This document shows positions 42,376 through 50,974 of a stretch of DNA of 64,000 nt, in pieces (the first letter of the stretch is position 1; each line of letters begins with the position of its first letter). Made by a program: the position numbers and the translations under genes. Source of the DNA: JBBDRJ01 sp963766295 (GTDB lineage: Bacteria > Actinomycetota > JAICYB01); the NCBI GenBank assembly GCA_963766295.1, contig CAVXYW010000001.1, forward strand, positions 248,001-312,000. Direction: 5' to 3'. Under the pieces are notes generated by a model. It had not been told where the DNA came from. It saw only the letters and a list, made by a program, of their open reading frames with translations, and ran no database searches.

Positions 42376-43282
42376 TCTTCGTCCCGGCCGGGATCGCACC
42401 GACTACAGCCTTGCCTCCGCCCTCGATCTCGAGAGCAGAACCGTCCGTGGGATCCACGCTGACCATTCCGAGTCCGATCGGGCCCTTGCCGGGCGCTTGA
42501 ACAGCTGACGTTATCCGTCCGACTTTTCGTCCATCGAGCGCGAGGTCGCGTCCAACAGCTGAGCGCGGATCTACACCGTCCAAGGTGAGTGGACGCACGA
42601 CCTTGTTGATGTGGCCGCGGAAGTGGATGCGAGCGATCGTCTCCTGACCGATGTAACAACCCTTCTCGACCGAGACGGCTAGCGTTAGACCGGCTTCCTG
42701 CGGAAGGTTTTCCGTCCCATAGTCGACTCCGAAAGCCGGCACGGCCCCCTCAACCCTGAGGATCTCGTAAAGGTCCGGGTGTGCGATGGGAACATCGTCG
42801 AGCGCCGTAACCGCGCCGGCGTCCCGCTCGTGGACGTCGACGACAGGGATGTCACCGATCGTCGAGCCGAAGGACAGCGACGCTGGATCCAGCTTCGTTT
42901 CGCCGGACGCCCCGAAGGTTCCCGATTCCGGACCGACCACTGTCGATCTGGTTCGCTCCAACCATTCGATCTCGACCTTCGTGCGGAACCTCATCGATTG
43001 AAGTCGATCGGCCAGCTCCGGAGCGGACGAGTCGACGTCTAGCCAGATCTCGTCTGAGAGGATGCCGACCCGGAAGTGCGCGAACACTTTGCCCTTCGGC
43101 TCTAGAAGAAAAGACTCCACCCACCGACCGGCGTCGACCCCTTCAACATCGGTCGTGATCGTGTTCTGCAGGAACCAGATCCGCTGAGGGCCGGTGAGCC
43201 TGACCAACCGAGCACTTGGCGGCCAAGAGACGCGGACCGAAGATTGGCGTGCGGCTTCGTAGGACTCGTCAAGAGTGAGCAC
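42362..43282 (-). CDS. YgfZ/CAF17-like folate-binding protein
   Basis: A 306-residue protein of the aminomethyltransferase (GcvT) fold carrying the YgfZ motif KGCYIGQETIARIHFRG; the Cys in K-G-C-Y-x-G-Q-E is the hallmark. LTGPQRIWFLQNTITTD near the N-terminus and KVGRITSAVQ in the C-terminal barrel agree. In E. coli YgfZ supports iron-sulfur cluster enzymes together with folate. GTG 43282 is 23 bp from the divergent cysS start. Confidence 0.9.
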   Translation of the reverse strand: MLTLDESYEAARQSSVRVSWPPSARLVRLTGPQRIWFLQNTITTDVEGVDAGRWVESFLLEPKGKVFAHFRVGILSDEIWLDVDSSAPELADRLQSMRFRTKVEIEWLERTRSTVVGPESGTFGASGETKLDPASLSFGSTIGDIPVVDVHERDAGAVTALDDVPIAHPDLYEILRVEGAVPAFGVDYGTENLPQEAGLTLAVSVEKGCYIGQETIARIHFRGHINKVVRPLTLDGVDPRSAVGRDLALDGRKVGRITSAVQAPGKGPIGLGMVSVDPTDGSALEIEGGGKAVVGAIPAGTKIKSG

Positions 43283-43305
43283 AACGGCTCCAAGCTACCC
43301 TTGGC

Positions 43306-44718
43306 GTGCCCATGCTGCGCCTGAGGAACACGCTAACCAAACAGATCGAAGAGATCATGCCTTTGGAACCCGGGCGCATCGGGATGTATTCGTGCGGGCC
43401 GACCGTCTATCGCCCTGTGCACGTAGGCAACTTGCGTTCTTTCCTGCTTTCCGACTTCGTCGAACGGGCGCTCGCCTACCACGGTCTCGAGGTACGGAAG
43501 ATCATGAACATCACCGACGTCGGCCACATGACGGACGAGCTCACCGACGAAGGCCGCGACCGCATGCTCCTCGCGATGGAGGACGAGAGCCTGACGACGG
43601 CGGAGATCGCCGAGAAGTACACCGAACGGTTCATGGCCGACACCGATGCCGTGAACATCCGGCGTGCGGCCTCCTACCCGCGCGCCACGGCGCATATACC
43701 TCAGATCATCGAGCTCATCGCCAAGCTCATCGAGCGAGGACACGCCTACGAAAAGGACGGGACGATCTACTACGACGTCACTACGTTCGAGGGATACGGA
43801 GCGTTGTCGGGACAGTCGCTCGACGCGATGCGTGCAGGCCACCGCATCGAGAACGTCGACACCGGCAAACGCAACCACCAGGACTTCACGCTCTGGGTCG
43901 CCGCCGGTCCGCGCCGTGAGCTCGTTTTCGATTCGCCTTGGGGGACCGGCTATCCCGGATGGCACATCGAGTGCTCGGCGATGTCGCTCCACTACCTCGG
44001 CGACCGCTTCGACCTGCACACCGGAGGCGTCGACAACCGCTTCCCTCACCATGAGGACGAGATCGCTCAGTCCGAAGGCGCCATAGGACATCCGGTGGTG
44101 AACACGTGGGTTCACGGAGAGCATCTGCTGATGGGACAGCTCAAGATGGCGAAGTCGGCCGGCAACGTCATAACGATCCAGAACCTGATCGAGGCCGGAA
44201 CCGACCCACTTGCCTTCCGCTACTTGTGCTTCACCGGGCGCTACCGTCGTCAGGTCCACTTCACGCAGGAAGCACTCGACGCTGCTGCGACGGCATTACG
44301 TCGCCTTCGGGAGCAGATCGCATTGCTAGGCACGTCCGGCCGCCCGGCCGTTACGGACGGCGAGATGAGAGCCGGCGCAAAGGACGGGGCACTCGCGTAT
44401 CACGAGAGATTCGTCGCAGCGTTGGACGACGATCTGGACTTTCCGACGGCGCTGACGGTCCTGCACGAGACGCTCGCTGACACATCGCTACCTCCGACAG
44501 TTAGGTGGTCGCTGGCTGCGTCATGGGATCACGTGCTGGGTCTTGATCTCGTTCGCACGGATGACCTTTCGCCCGAGCTTCGCGATCTGATCAGACAGCG
44601 GGACGAAGCGCGGGCGAGCCGCGACTTCCAACGAGCAGACGAGATCCGCGACCGCCTGCGCGCTGAGGGTGTCGAGCTGCTCGACTCGAGCGAAGGAACG
44701 CGCTGGGTTAGGCGGTAG
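43306..44718 (+). CDS. cysS: Cysteinyl-tRNA synthetase
   Basis: A 470-residue class I synthetase that charges tRNA-Cys. YSCGPTVYRPVHVGNLRSFL contains the zinc Cys and the HIGH-equivalent HVGN, WHIECSAMS and GGVDNRFPHHEDE hold further zinc ligands, and KMAKSAGN is the KMSKS equivalent. The C-terminal RDEARASRDFQRADEIRD is the usual helical domain. Start GTG 43306; ATG 43312 is also possible. It could be confused with the mycothiol ligase MshC, but the full length and C-terminal helical domain favour CysS. Confidence 0.94.
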   Translation: MPMLRLRNTLTKQIEEIMPLEPGRIGMYSCGPTVYRPVHVGNLRSFLLSDFVERALAYHGLEVRKIMNITDVGHMTDELTDEGRDRMLLAMEDESLTTAEIAEKYTERFMADTDAVNIRRAASYPRATAHIPQIIELIAKLIERGHAYEKDGTIYYDVTTFEGYGALSGQSLDAMRAGHRIENVDTGKRNHQDFTLWVAAGPRRELVFDSPWGTGYPGWHIECSAMSLHYLGDRFDLHTGGVDNRFPHHEDEIAQSEGAIGHPVVNTWVHGEHLLMGQLKMAKSAGNVITIQNLIEAGTDPLAFRYLCFTGRYRRQVHFTQEALDAAATALRRLREQIALLGTSGRPAVTDGEMRAGAKDGALAYHERFVAALDDDLDFPTALTVLHETLADTSLPPTVRWSLAASWDHVLGLDLVRTDDLSPELRDLIRQRDEARASRDFQRADEIRDRLRAEGVELLDSSEGTRWVRR

Positions 44719-44722
44719 CAAG

Positions 44723-45721
44723 ATGACTCTCAAACCACGCACTCCGCGGACATCGATAGACGAACTCGTTGGGCGCGCAACCTCGCGCGCACGATGGAAG
44801 ACCGCCGACTCTCTTTCTGGCAGCGCTTTCGAGCGTTTCGAGATCGACGGAGAGCGTTTCGTCCTCAAGCATTTGCACGTCGACGACGACTGGATCCAAC
44901 GAGTCCAAGGCGACCTGTGGACGCGTCCGCTGACCATGTGGCGCAACGGACTGTTCGATGCGCTTCCCTCTAGTTTCGACCACACGATCACCGACATGGC
45001 GGCAGGCTTGGGACGCAACGGGTGGGGCACGGCGATTCTGATGCGCGACGTCTCGCCGTGGATGGTGCAAGTCGCCGACGGTTCCATCCCGATGGACCAA
45101 CACCTTCGCTTCCTAGATCACATGGCGGAGCTCCATGCGTCCTGTTGGGGATTCGCTGACACCTTCGGACTACAAACCATGTCGACGCGCTACTTCATGC
45201 TCGCTCCGCTGATGGGCGCGGTGGAAGCCGAACGCGGTCCTCCGGATCCCGTGCCGAGCATGGTCATCGGGCGCTGGAAACACATGGTCGAGGAGTCGCC
45301 CGCGCTCGGAAAGATCCTCCTGCCGCTGCTGGATGAGCCATGGCCGCTGGTCGATGCACAACAAAGAAGTCCCGCCACACTGATCCACGGCGATTGGAAG
45401 GCGGGCAACCTCGGCTCCCTTCCCGACGGCAGGACGATCCTCATCGATTGGGCTTTTCCGGGAGAAGGTCCGGCAACCCTCGATCTGAGCTGGTATGTCG
45501 GCGTCAACAGCGATCTTCTTCCGCATTCCAAAGAAGACACGATCGCCGCATATAAGGAAGCACTCGAAAAGCGCGGTGTCGATGTCTCCACATGGTGGGA
45601 CCAGCAGCTCGAGCTGTCCCTGCTGGCTGCGGCGTTGTTGCTCGCATGGTCGAAGACGGGCGACGAGCTGATGTGGTGGGAGGATCGCGTCCCGCGCGCC
45701 TTGCGCTATCTCGCGGTGTGA
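44723..45721 (+). CDS. APH-fold phosphotransferase (second copy)
   Basis: A 332-residue kinase-like protein with LIHGDWKAGNLGSL (H-G-D-x4-N) and LIDWAFPGEGP as catalytic and metal-binding loops, and ALLLAWSKTGDELMWWEDR at the end. It shares its overall plan with the protein at 5844-6803. Substrate unknown. ATG 44723 is 4 bp after the cysS stop, and the gene abuts the convergent glnD stop without a gap. Confidence 0.87.
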   Translation: MTLKPRTPRTSIDELVGRATSRARWKTADSLSGSAFERFEIDGERFVLKHLHVDDDWIQRVQGDLWTRPLTMWRNGLFDALPSSFDHTITDMAAGLGRNGWGTAILMRDVSPWMVQVADGSIPMDQHLRFLDHMAELHASCWGFADTFGLQTMSTRYFMLAPLMGAVEAERGPPDPVPSMVIGRWKHMVEESPALGKILLPLLDEPWPLVDAQQRSPATLIHGDWKAGNLGSLPDGRTILIDWAFPGEGPATLDLSWYVGVNSDLLPHSKEDTIAAYKEALEKRGVDVSTWWDQQLELSLLAAALLLAWSKTGDELMWWEDRVPRALRYLAV

Positions 45722-48346
45722 CTAGTTCGGTTTCGCCGCCGCCTCCGCGGCTCCAACCGCCGTTCGCAGACCCTCTTCTATGCGCTTCATGAACGCGGGA
45801 TCGGTGATCTTGTGTCCTTCGAGGTCTTTCACGTAGAACACGTCGACCACGTGCGTCCCGTACGTGTTGACCCGTGCCAGCGAGAGGTCGCAGCCGGCGT
45901 CGGCCAAGGCCTTGGTTATCCGGCGCAATAGTCCCAGGCTGTCCTCGGTGTGGACCTCCACCACCAGGTGGCTTTCGGAAGCCGAATCGTCCACGACGAT
46001 CTGCGTCGGCGCGCCGGCACGCGGGGCGCTCCGGCGCCTTCGTGCTTGCGTTTGCTTGCGGACGAGCTCGGCGTCCAGATCGAGAGTGCCGTCCAGAGCG
46101 AGCGGGATGTCGGCACGGACGCGCGTCCATCTGTCTTCGGGGATCGTCCCGTGCGACCCGATCACCCTGAAAACTTCGACGGCTACGCCGTCCGATCGCG
46201 TGTAGATCTCTGCGTCGTGGACATCGATGCCGCGGAGGGACAGAACGCCGGTAACCGCCGAGAACATCCCCGGCCTGTCGTGCGCCACCACTATGAATTC
46301 GTCTGCTTCCTTCGCGCTGTGCAGTGCAGTTACGACCTCGGTTGGCCCGGGAGGCTTCTTCAAGAGCTCGAGCTGGCGCTTGGCCGATTCGCGATCGGTG
46401 GTGCCCAGCCACGCCTCGGGCATGGGCCCGATCAGTCGAACGGCTTCTTCCCTCGACATGTCCAGCATGTCGGCCAGGCCGTCCAGCTCCTGTGAGGCCA
46501 CGGCAGGCTCGGGTTCGATGCCCTCGAAACGCTGCTTGGTCTTCGCATAGAGCTCCCGAACAAGCGATGACCGGAAAGACGACCACGCCTCGGGTCCGGT
46601 GGCGATCGAATCGGCGCGGGTAAGGAGGAACAACATGGCCAGGCGTTGACTGTCGGAAAGCCTCAAGGCCGCCTCGTTGATCGTTGCGGAGTCATTCAGG
46701 TCGCGGCGGGTCGCCAATGTGGCCAGCGTGAGGTGCTCTCGCACGAGGAACTCGAGGTCGTCGCGCTGGGCGCCGTCGATTCCCATCCTTTTCGCAGCAT
46801 CGACGGCCAGCTGCGCGCCGATCTCTGAATGGTCGCCTCCGCGTCCCTTGCCGATGTCGTGGAAAAGCGTCGCCAAGAAGAGCACGGTGGGCTCCGCAAC
46901 GAGCAACCATGCATCGCGAACATCGGCTTCCTCCAGAGAGCGGCTTGCGGCCAGTTCGGCGACGGCCGCGAGCAAATGACGGTCGACTGTGTAGCGGTGA
47001 TAGACGTCTCGCTGCGGATATCCGCGGATCGGCTCCCACTCACCGAAGAGCGCGCCGAGGAATCCGGCGAGATCCATCGCCTCGAGCGCATCCACTCCCG
47101 CTTGTCCGGCTTGGATGAGATCGAGGAAAACGTCACGCGCATCGGGGGTCCACTCGAGTTGGTCGGTCGTCGCGAGCTCCTCGTGCAGCCGGTTGATCGC
47201 TGCTCGTCCGACGGGGGCCGAGTGACGCACGGATTGCCTGAAGACACGCAACCAGCCCGCAGGATCCTCGCGCGCTTGCGTGACGGCGAGCACTTCTACG
47301 CGGCCCTCGACCAGAACGCACCCATCGCCTATCGATTCACTTCCCGACGATCTGCGGAATCGCCGGGGCTTCGAGTGGATCGTCCGATCCCAGAAGCTCC
47401 TGACGATCACCTCGACCTGTCGTGCGTGCTTGTACAACTGCTGCATCAACTTGTCTGCCGGGGGCCGATCGCCCGTTGCCACGTAAGAGAGGCGCCGTGC
47501 AACTTCATCCTGATCGGGAAGGAAAAGCTGATCTTGGTGGCGGTTGGTTGCTAGGTGCAGCTCGATCCTGGCCGAAAGGAAGAAGGATCTTGCCTCTTCG
47601 ACGAAGCGCGCGTCTATATCGCTCAAGAATCCGGCCTCGGTCAATCCGTCAAGACCTTCTCGGCCGGGAACCAACTTGGACGCCCAGCCGAGAGTGTGGA
47701 TGTCCCTAAGTCCTCCCGCAGAGTCACGAAGATTCGGTTCCAGGAGGTGTCCGGCGTGACCGTATCGTCGATGGCGATCGACGATCGACTCCACTAGGTC
47801 CTTGAAGAAGGAATGACGGCCTCGGTCCAGACGCCTGCGAACCTGTCCGTCGAGCTCGGCGAACAGTGCGCTATCACCGGTCAGAAGTCTTGCGTCGAGC
47901 AAAGCGCACACCTCATCGACGCGTCCGGTCAAGCTCTTGATGACATCCCGCGGTTCCCGGATACGATCGCCGAGTTCTCTTCCCGAGTCCCACAGCGGGT
48001 ACATGACTTCGCGATTGAGTGCAGTAACTTCGCTCGACGACCAGCCGCTGTAGAGAAGCAAGAGGTCTAGATCCGAGCTCGGCGCTAGCTCGCTCCTGCC
48101 GTAACCACCAAGCGCAACCAATGCGATCCCGCCGGCGTCGCGTCCAGAACGGGCAAGGGCCGCCTCGAAGGCGCCGATGACGATAGCGTCGACATCGGCG
48201 GTGTGCGCACGGACCACCTCGTCCGGCGACATACCGGAGCGTGATATCTCCTCGACCCGAGCGCGGGCGCGTGCGAATGCCTCACGGATCTCTGCCGTCA
48301 CGCGACCAGTTTCCTTTACGAACTGGGGAACGCGCACAGCGCTCAC
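45722..48346 (-). CDS. glnD: [Protein-PII] uridylyltransferase/uridylyl-removing enzyme
   Basis: An 874-residue bifunctional nitrogen sensor that modifies and demodifies PII in response to glutamine. Domains in order: nucleotidyltransferase (ALGGYGRSELAPSSDLDLLLL, about residues 75-100), GlnD helical region, HD phosphohydrolase (LFHDIGKGRGGDHSEIGAQ), and two ACT domains (IVVAHDRPGMFSAVTGVL and VEVHTEDSLGLLRRITKAL). In some actinobacteria the same enzyme adenylylates PII. Start GTG 48346. Unusually, it lies about 7.7 kb from amtB-glnB instead of directly after glnB. Confidence 0.95.
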   Translation of the reverse strand: MSAVRVPQFVKETGRVTAEIREAFARARARVEEISRSGMSPDEVVRAHTADVDAIVIGAFEAALARSGRDAGGIALVALGGYGRSELAPSSDLDLLLLYSGWSSSEVTALNREVMYPLWDSGRELGDRIREPRDVIKSLTGRVDEVCALLDARLLTGDSALFAELDGQVRRRLDRGRHSFFKDLVESIVDRHRRYGHAGHLLEPNLRDSAGGLRDIHTLGWASKLVPGREGLDGLTEAGFLSDIDARFVEEARSFFLSARIELHLATNRHQDQLFLPDQDEVARRLSYVATGDRPPADKLMQQLYKHARQVEVIVRSFWDRTIHSKPRRFRRSSGSESIGDGCVLVEGRVEVLAVTQAREDPAGWLRVFRQSVRHSAPVGRAAINRLHEELATTDQLEWTPDARDVFLDLIQAGQAGVDALEAMDLAGFLGALFGEWEPIRGYPQRDVYHRYTVDRHLLAAVAELAASRSLEEADVRDAWLLVAEPTVLFLATLFHDIGKGRGGDHSEIGAQLAVDAAKRMGIDGAQRDDLEFLVREHLTLATLATRRDLNDSATINEAALRLSDSQRLAMLFLLTRADSIATGPEAWSSFRSSLVRELYAKTKQRFEGIEPEPAVASQELDGLADMLDMSREEAVRLIGPMPEAWLGTTDRESAKRQLELLKKPPGPTEVVTALHSAKEADEFIVVAHDRPGMFSAVTGVLSLRGIDVHDAEIYTRSDGVAVEVFRVIGSHGTIPEDRWTRVRADIPLALDGTLDLDAELVRKQTQARRRRSAPRAGAPTQIVVDDSASESHLVVEVHTEDSLGLLRRITKALADAGCDLSLARVNTYGTHVVDVFYVKDLEGHKITDPAFMKRIEEGLRTAVGAAEAAAKPN

Positions 48347-48365
48347 GAAACATCACCGAAAAAGG

Positions 48366-48395
48366 GACTCCCCCGCGGGTCTCCGCGGGGGAGTC
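48366..48395 (-). terminator. Intrinsic terminator after the histone-like gene
   Basis: GACTCCCCCGCGG (48366-48378), 4-base loop, CCGCGGGGGAGTC (48383-48395): a perfect 13 bp stem. On the minus strand it is followed by CCCTTTTTCGG, giving the T run. It lies 23 bases after the stop of the histone-like gene and separates it from glnD. Confidence 0.85.
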
Positions 48396-48418
48396 TCAGT
48401 ACCGCACTCGCACGGTGG

Positions 48419-48844
48419 TTACCGCTTCTTTCTCCGGGCGGGTCGCTTCATCGCGATCTCCGGAGCGGCAGCCTTCCGGCGGCGCCGGCGCGCGGGCTTC
48501 TTGCGCGCAGCGGCTTTCTTCTTCCGAGCTGGCTTGCGCTTCGCAGCCTTCTTCCTACGCGCGGGCTTGCGCTTGGCGGCCTTCTTACGACGGGCCGGCT
48601 TGCGCTTCGCAGCCTTCTTCCTACGCGCGGGCTTGCGCTTGGCGGCCTTCTTACGACGGGCCGGCTTGCGCTTCGCAGCCTTCTTACGACGTGCAGGCTT
48701 GCGCTTCGCAGCCTTCTTCCGCGCAGGCTTGCGCTTCGCAGCCTTCCGACGTGCCGGCTTGCGCTTCGCAGTCGTCCGCTTCGCGGCCTTGCGACGCGCA
48801 GGCTTACGCTTCGCTGGCTTACGCTTCGCTGCTTTGCGTGGCAT
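48419..48844 (-). CDS. Lysine/arginine/alanine-rich histone H1-like DNA-binding protein
   Basis: A 141-residue extremely basic protein made almost entirely of repeats of the type AAKRKPARRK, ending AAAPEIAMKRPARRKKR. Such proteins (AlgP/HupB-tail/HctB-like) bind DNA or RNA without sequence specificity and compact the nucleoid. ATG 48844 is placed 8 bases after AGGAGGGAGG; a GTG three codons upstream is less likely. Its coding DNA contains an exact 66 bp tandem duplication, so length probably varies between strains. Its own terminator follows at 48366-48395. Confidence 0.88.
   Translation of the reverse strand: MPRKAAKRKPAKRKPARRKAAKRTTAKRKPARRKAAKRKPARKKAAKRKPARRKKAAKRKPARRKKAAKRKPARRKKAAKRKPARRKKAAKRKPARRKKAAKRKPARKKKAAARKKPARRRRRKAAAPEIAMKRPARRKKR
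48541..48672. repeat. Exact 66 bp tandem duplication inside the histone-like gene
   Basis: Bases 48541-48606 and 48607-48672 are identical, and the match runs on for about 13 bases into the next partial copy. Each unit encodes 22 residues of the basic repeat. The perfect identity, beside diverged neighbouring repeats, points to recent slippage or unequal recombination. Confidence 0.85.
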
Positions 48845-48905
48845 TCGGTTCACCTCCCTCCTACAGTCAGATGACCAACAACTTCAAAAAGCAAACACAC
48901 TTACA

Positions 48906-48925
48906 TGACCTCAATCACGAGGTCA
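48906..48925. promoter_or_regulatory. Inverted repeat in the upstream region of the histone-like gene
   Basis: TGACCTC (48906-48912), 6 bp, GAGGTCA (48919-48925) is a perfect 7 bp inverted repeat about 60 bases before the histone-like start. The surrounding 48845-49093 is noticeably A/T-richer than the rest of the window, holds no gene, and probably contains the promoter (a TTGACA lies on the minus strand near 48974-48979). Confidence 0.4.
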
Positions 48926-49093
48926 CGATTAACCCTAGACGGAAAAAGTGCATGTGTGAAGGGTTTTCGCAAGCATTGTCAAGCGTGTGAAGGTCGCTCT
49001 TTTGACGGATTTGCAGCGCTTTTACCCCGTTACACGTGTGATTCACCGCGTGACATGCACATTTTGTGCGTAATTAGCGCGTAAACAGCTGCG

Positions 49094-49426
49094 TTAAGAA
49101 GCAACGCGCGCGCGTGGTCTGCGTCCAATGCGCACAGACGCTACGCGCGCGAGTACGTCACGAATGTCTTCTCCGTCTGCGATCAATCCGAACAAACGCT
49201 GTGCTTGCCTTCGCAAACGAGTGCGTTCGCGCTCGGTGAGACCGCCCCAGATGCCGTACCGCTCGCTGTTCGCAAGTGCGTACTCCAAACAGTCGAGACG
49301 AACATCGCAATTCACACACACGCGTTTTGCGGAATCACCTGGACTTCCGCGTTCTGGAAAGAACAGATCAGGATCTTCGCCGCGACACGCGGCACTTTCT
49401 TGCCAGTCGTAACGGATTCGCCACAC
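49094..49426 (-). CDS. WhiB-family iron-sulfur transcriptional regulator
   Basis: A 110-residue WhiB-like protein: ACRGEDPDLFFPE, CVNCDVRLDC (the four Cys in C-x(n)-C-x2-C-x5-C that hold a [4Fe-4S] cluster), GIWGGLTERER and a basic C-terminus RRPRARVAS that contacts DNA. WhiB proteins bind the primary sigma factor and are essentially restricted to Actinomycetota and their phages, which fixes the phylum. GTG 49426, about 39 bases after a predicted start at the promoter 49472-49499. Confidence 0.95.
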   Translation of the reverse strand: MWRIRYDWQESAACRGEDPDLFFPERGSPGDSAKRVCVNCDVRLDCLEYALANSERYGIWGGLTERERTRLRRQAQRLFGLIADGEDIRDVLARVASVRIGRRPRARVAS

Positions 49427-49471
49427 GCCCGAGCCCCCCTGGTACGACAGGATTGTAATTACGTTCGTGTA

Positions 49472-49499
49472 ATTGTAGGGATTGACCCCGTTCTGTCAA
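49472..49499 (-). promoter_or_regulatory. Sigma-70-type promoter of the WhiB gene
   Basis: On the minus strand TTGACA (49499-49494), 16 bp, TACAAT (49477-49472). Two direct copies of TGTAATT on the plus strand (49454-49460 and 49468-49474, 14 bp apart) overlap the -10 element and start site and could be a regulator site. The rest of 49500-49604 shows no feature. Confidence 0.7.
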
Positions 49500-49604
49500 G
49501 GGGTGGGCAAAGGGCGGAGTTCAATTCAAAGAATCGAAGAGATTTGGGAGTTTTGCGTCGTCAGAAAACGAAGAGACTCCCCGTCGGAAGTTCGTCGCCG
49601 TGGA

Positions 49605-50021
49605 TCAGCTGAGATAGCGACGCCAGATCCAGGCAGAAGAGCCGATCATCGCGCCGGAACCGAACAGACCTAGAACGGCAAGACCTCGGTTCGCAGACGA
49701 ACCTTCGGGTTCGGGTGTCGGTGTCGGTGGAAAGGTCTCGAGGGACGGCGTCCCCGTCGGCGATGACGTTGCCGGCCCCTGGGTGGGACTCGGATTCGTT
49801 GTTTGTCGAGGCGTGGGCCGAGGCGTCGGCGCCACCGCTGGCGTAGCGATCGGTCTGCGCGTCGGCGTGGGGCAGGCCGTGAAGGGCGGGCTGCATGTCG
49901 CCGTCGGGGCCGGGGTTGTCGGCGGCGGAGTTGACGGGTCGACTATCCCCGCTTGTGCGTAAGACCAGCCGAAGACCGCGCAGGCAGCCGATAGAAGGAG
50001 AACTGCGGAAACGCGCCTCAT
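49605..50021 (-). CDS. Secreted Pro/Thr-rich protein with C-terminal membrane anchor
   Basis: A 138-residue product: signal peptide (VLLLSAACAVFGWSYAQA), a low-complexity linker rich in TPxP units such as PTPRPTPRQTTNPSPTQ, then a helix (GLAVLGLFGSGAMIGSSAWIW) and RRYLS. No globular domain is visible, so it is a wall-spanning or glycosylated surface stalk at most. ATG 50021 lies 2 bases after the stop of the preceding gene, so the two are probably co-transcribed. Confidence 0.7.
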   Translation of the reverse strand: MRRVSAVLLLSAACAVFGWSYAQAGIVDPSTPPPTTPAPTATCSPPFTACPTPTRRPIATPAVAPTPRPTPRQTTNPSPTQGPATSSPTGTPSLETFPPTPTPEPEGSSANRGLAVLGLFGSGAMIGSSAWIWRRYLS

Positions 50022-50023
50022 GC

Positions 50024-50260
50024 TTACATCTCTACGACGAGGTGCGTCTCTGTCGATCGAACCCCAGGGAGATTGTGGATCTGATCGAGCACGACCTCAG
50101 CCAGATGCTTGTCGTCGGGAAATTCGCAGAACGCGAATATGTCGGGCTGGCCCCAGCACGTATGCGCCTGTTTGACGCCGGCCAGTGATCGCACTTTTTT
50201 CAGCGTTTCCTTCGCGTGTCCTGCCTCTACCGAAACCAAGATGTAAGCCGCTGCGCTCAT
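50024..50260 (-). CDS. Lrp/AsnC ligand-binding (RAM) domain protein
   Basis: A 78-residue stand-alone RAM domain: AYILVSVEAGHAKETLKKVRSL, GVKQAHTCWGQPDIFAFCEF, and GVRSTETHLVVE at the end. It lacks the helix-turn-helix, as other small actinobacterial members do, so it may bind amino acids and modulate a full Lrp regulator. ATG 50260. Divergent from the NTPase gene. Confidence 0.85.
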   Translation of the reverse strand: MSAAAYILVSVEAGHAKETLKKVRSLAGVKQAHTCWGQPDIFAFCEFPDDKHLAEVVLDQIHNLPGVRSTETHLVVEM

Positions 50261-50317
50261 AACTATCTCCCAAAGAACGCGAGTCTAGATTGTGCATCAC
50301 CGCTACCATTACTGCAG

Positions 50318-50857
50318 GTGGCACGAGTCATCATCACCGGCCCGCCTGGGAGCGGGAAGACCACACTGACGCTTCGCGTCGTCGACATCCTTAGAGCGCG
50401 TAATGAGGTTCTGGCCGGCTTCACCACGTCCGAGATCCGCCGTGGCGGCCGCCGCACGGGATTCACGCTCACCGGCCTTGGCGGTTTGGAGCGGATGCTC
50501 GCCGTCCGGGGCGGAAATGGCCCCAAAGTCGGCAGTTACGGCGTGGATGTGGACGCGTTCGAAGAGGTCGCGTTGCTAGAGCTCGAGAACGGCCTCGAAC
50601 TGGGCTCGACGCTCGTCGTCGACGAGATCGGGAGCATGGAACTCCTTTCAGACCGTTTCCGCGCTCTGCTTCCGGGGATCATGTCGGCGCCCAGGGTTCT
50701 GGCAACGCTCCACACCAAGGCCGACCCGGCGACGGACGAGATCAAGCGGCGAACGGACGTCGTCCTCGTGGCGGTGGACCGGGGCCGCGGAGGTGGGCAG
50801 GCGGAAGAGATCGCCGACCTCGTCACCGACGTCCGCCTCGGCGCACCTTCTCACTAA
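50318..50857 (+). CDS. THEP1-type nucleoside-triphosphatase
   Basis: A 179-residue P-loop NTPase: VIITGPPGSGKTTLTLRVV (Walker A), GFTTSEIRRGGRRTGF (family motif), and LVVDEIGSMELLSDRF (Walker B). THEP1 proteins hydrolyse NTPs slowly and are found mainly in archaea, thermophilic bacteria and animals; the physiological role is unclear. GTG 50318 is chosen because the fold begins immediately after it. Confidence 0.9.
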   Translation: MARVIITGPPGSGKTTLTLRVVDILRARNEVLAGFTTSEIRRGGRRTGFTLTGLGGLERMLAVRGGNGPKVGSYGVDVDAFEEVALLELENGLELGSTLVVDEIGSMELLSDRFRALLPGIMSAPRVLATLHTKADPATDEIKRRTDVVLVAVDRGRGGGQAEEIADLVTDVRLGAPSH

Positions 50858-50974
50858 AACCCGCGTCTATATAAGGAAGGGGCTCCGGCTTCTTTGGTCG
50901 TCGTCCTCGGTTAGCCTTTCCAAACCTGTACCGACGGGGACCGAATCGTTCGAACATGCGAGGATAAGAAAGGT

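Noticed and set aside
45504..46586. A 360-codon minus-strand open frame over the glnD 3' end
   Set aside because: Out of frame with glnD and Arg/Gly/His-rich; the glnD frame carries the ACT domains here.
48419..48844. Possible CRISPR array, because of short regular repeats
   Set aside because: The repeats have no unique spacers, are in frame, and encode a lysine/arginine/alanine-rich protein with its own ribosome-binding site and terminator.
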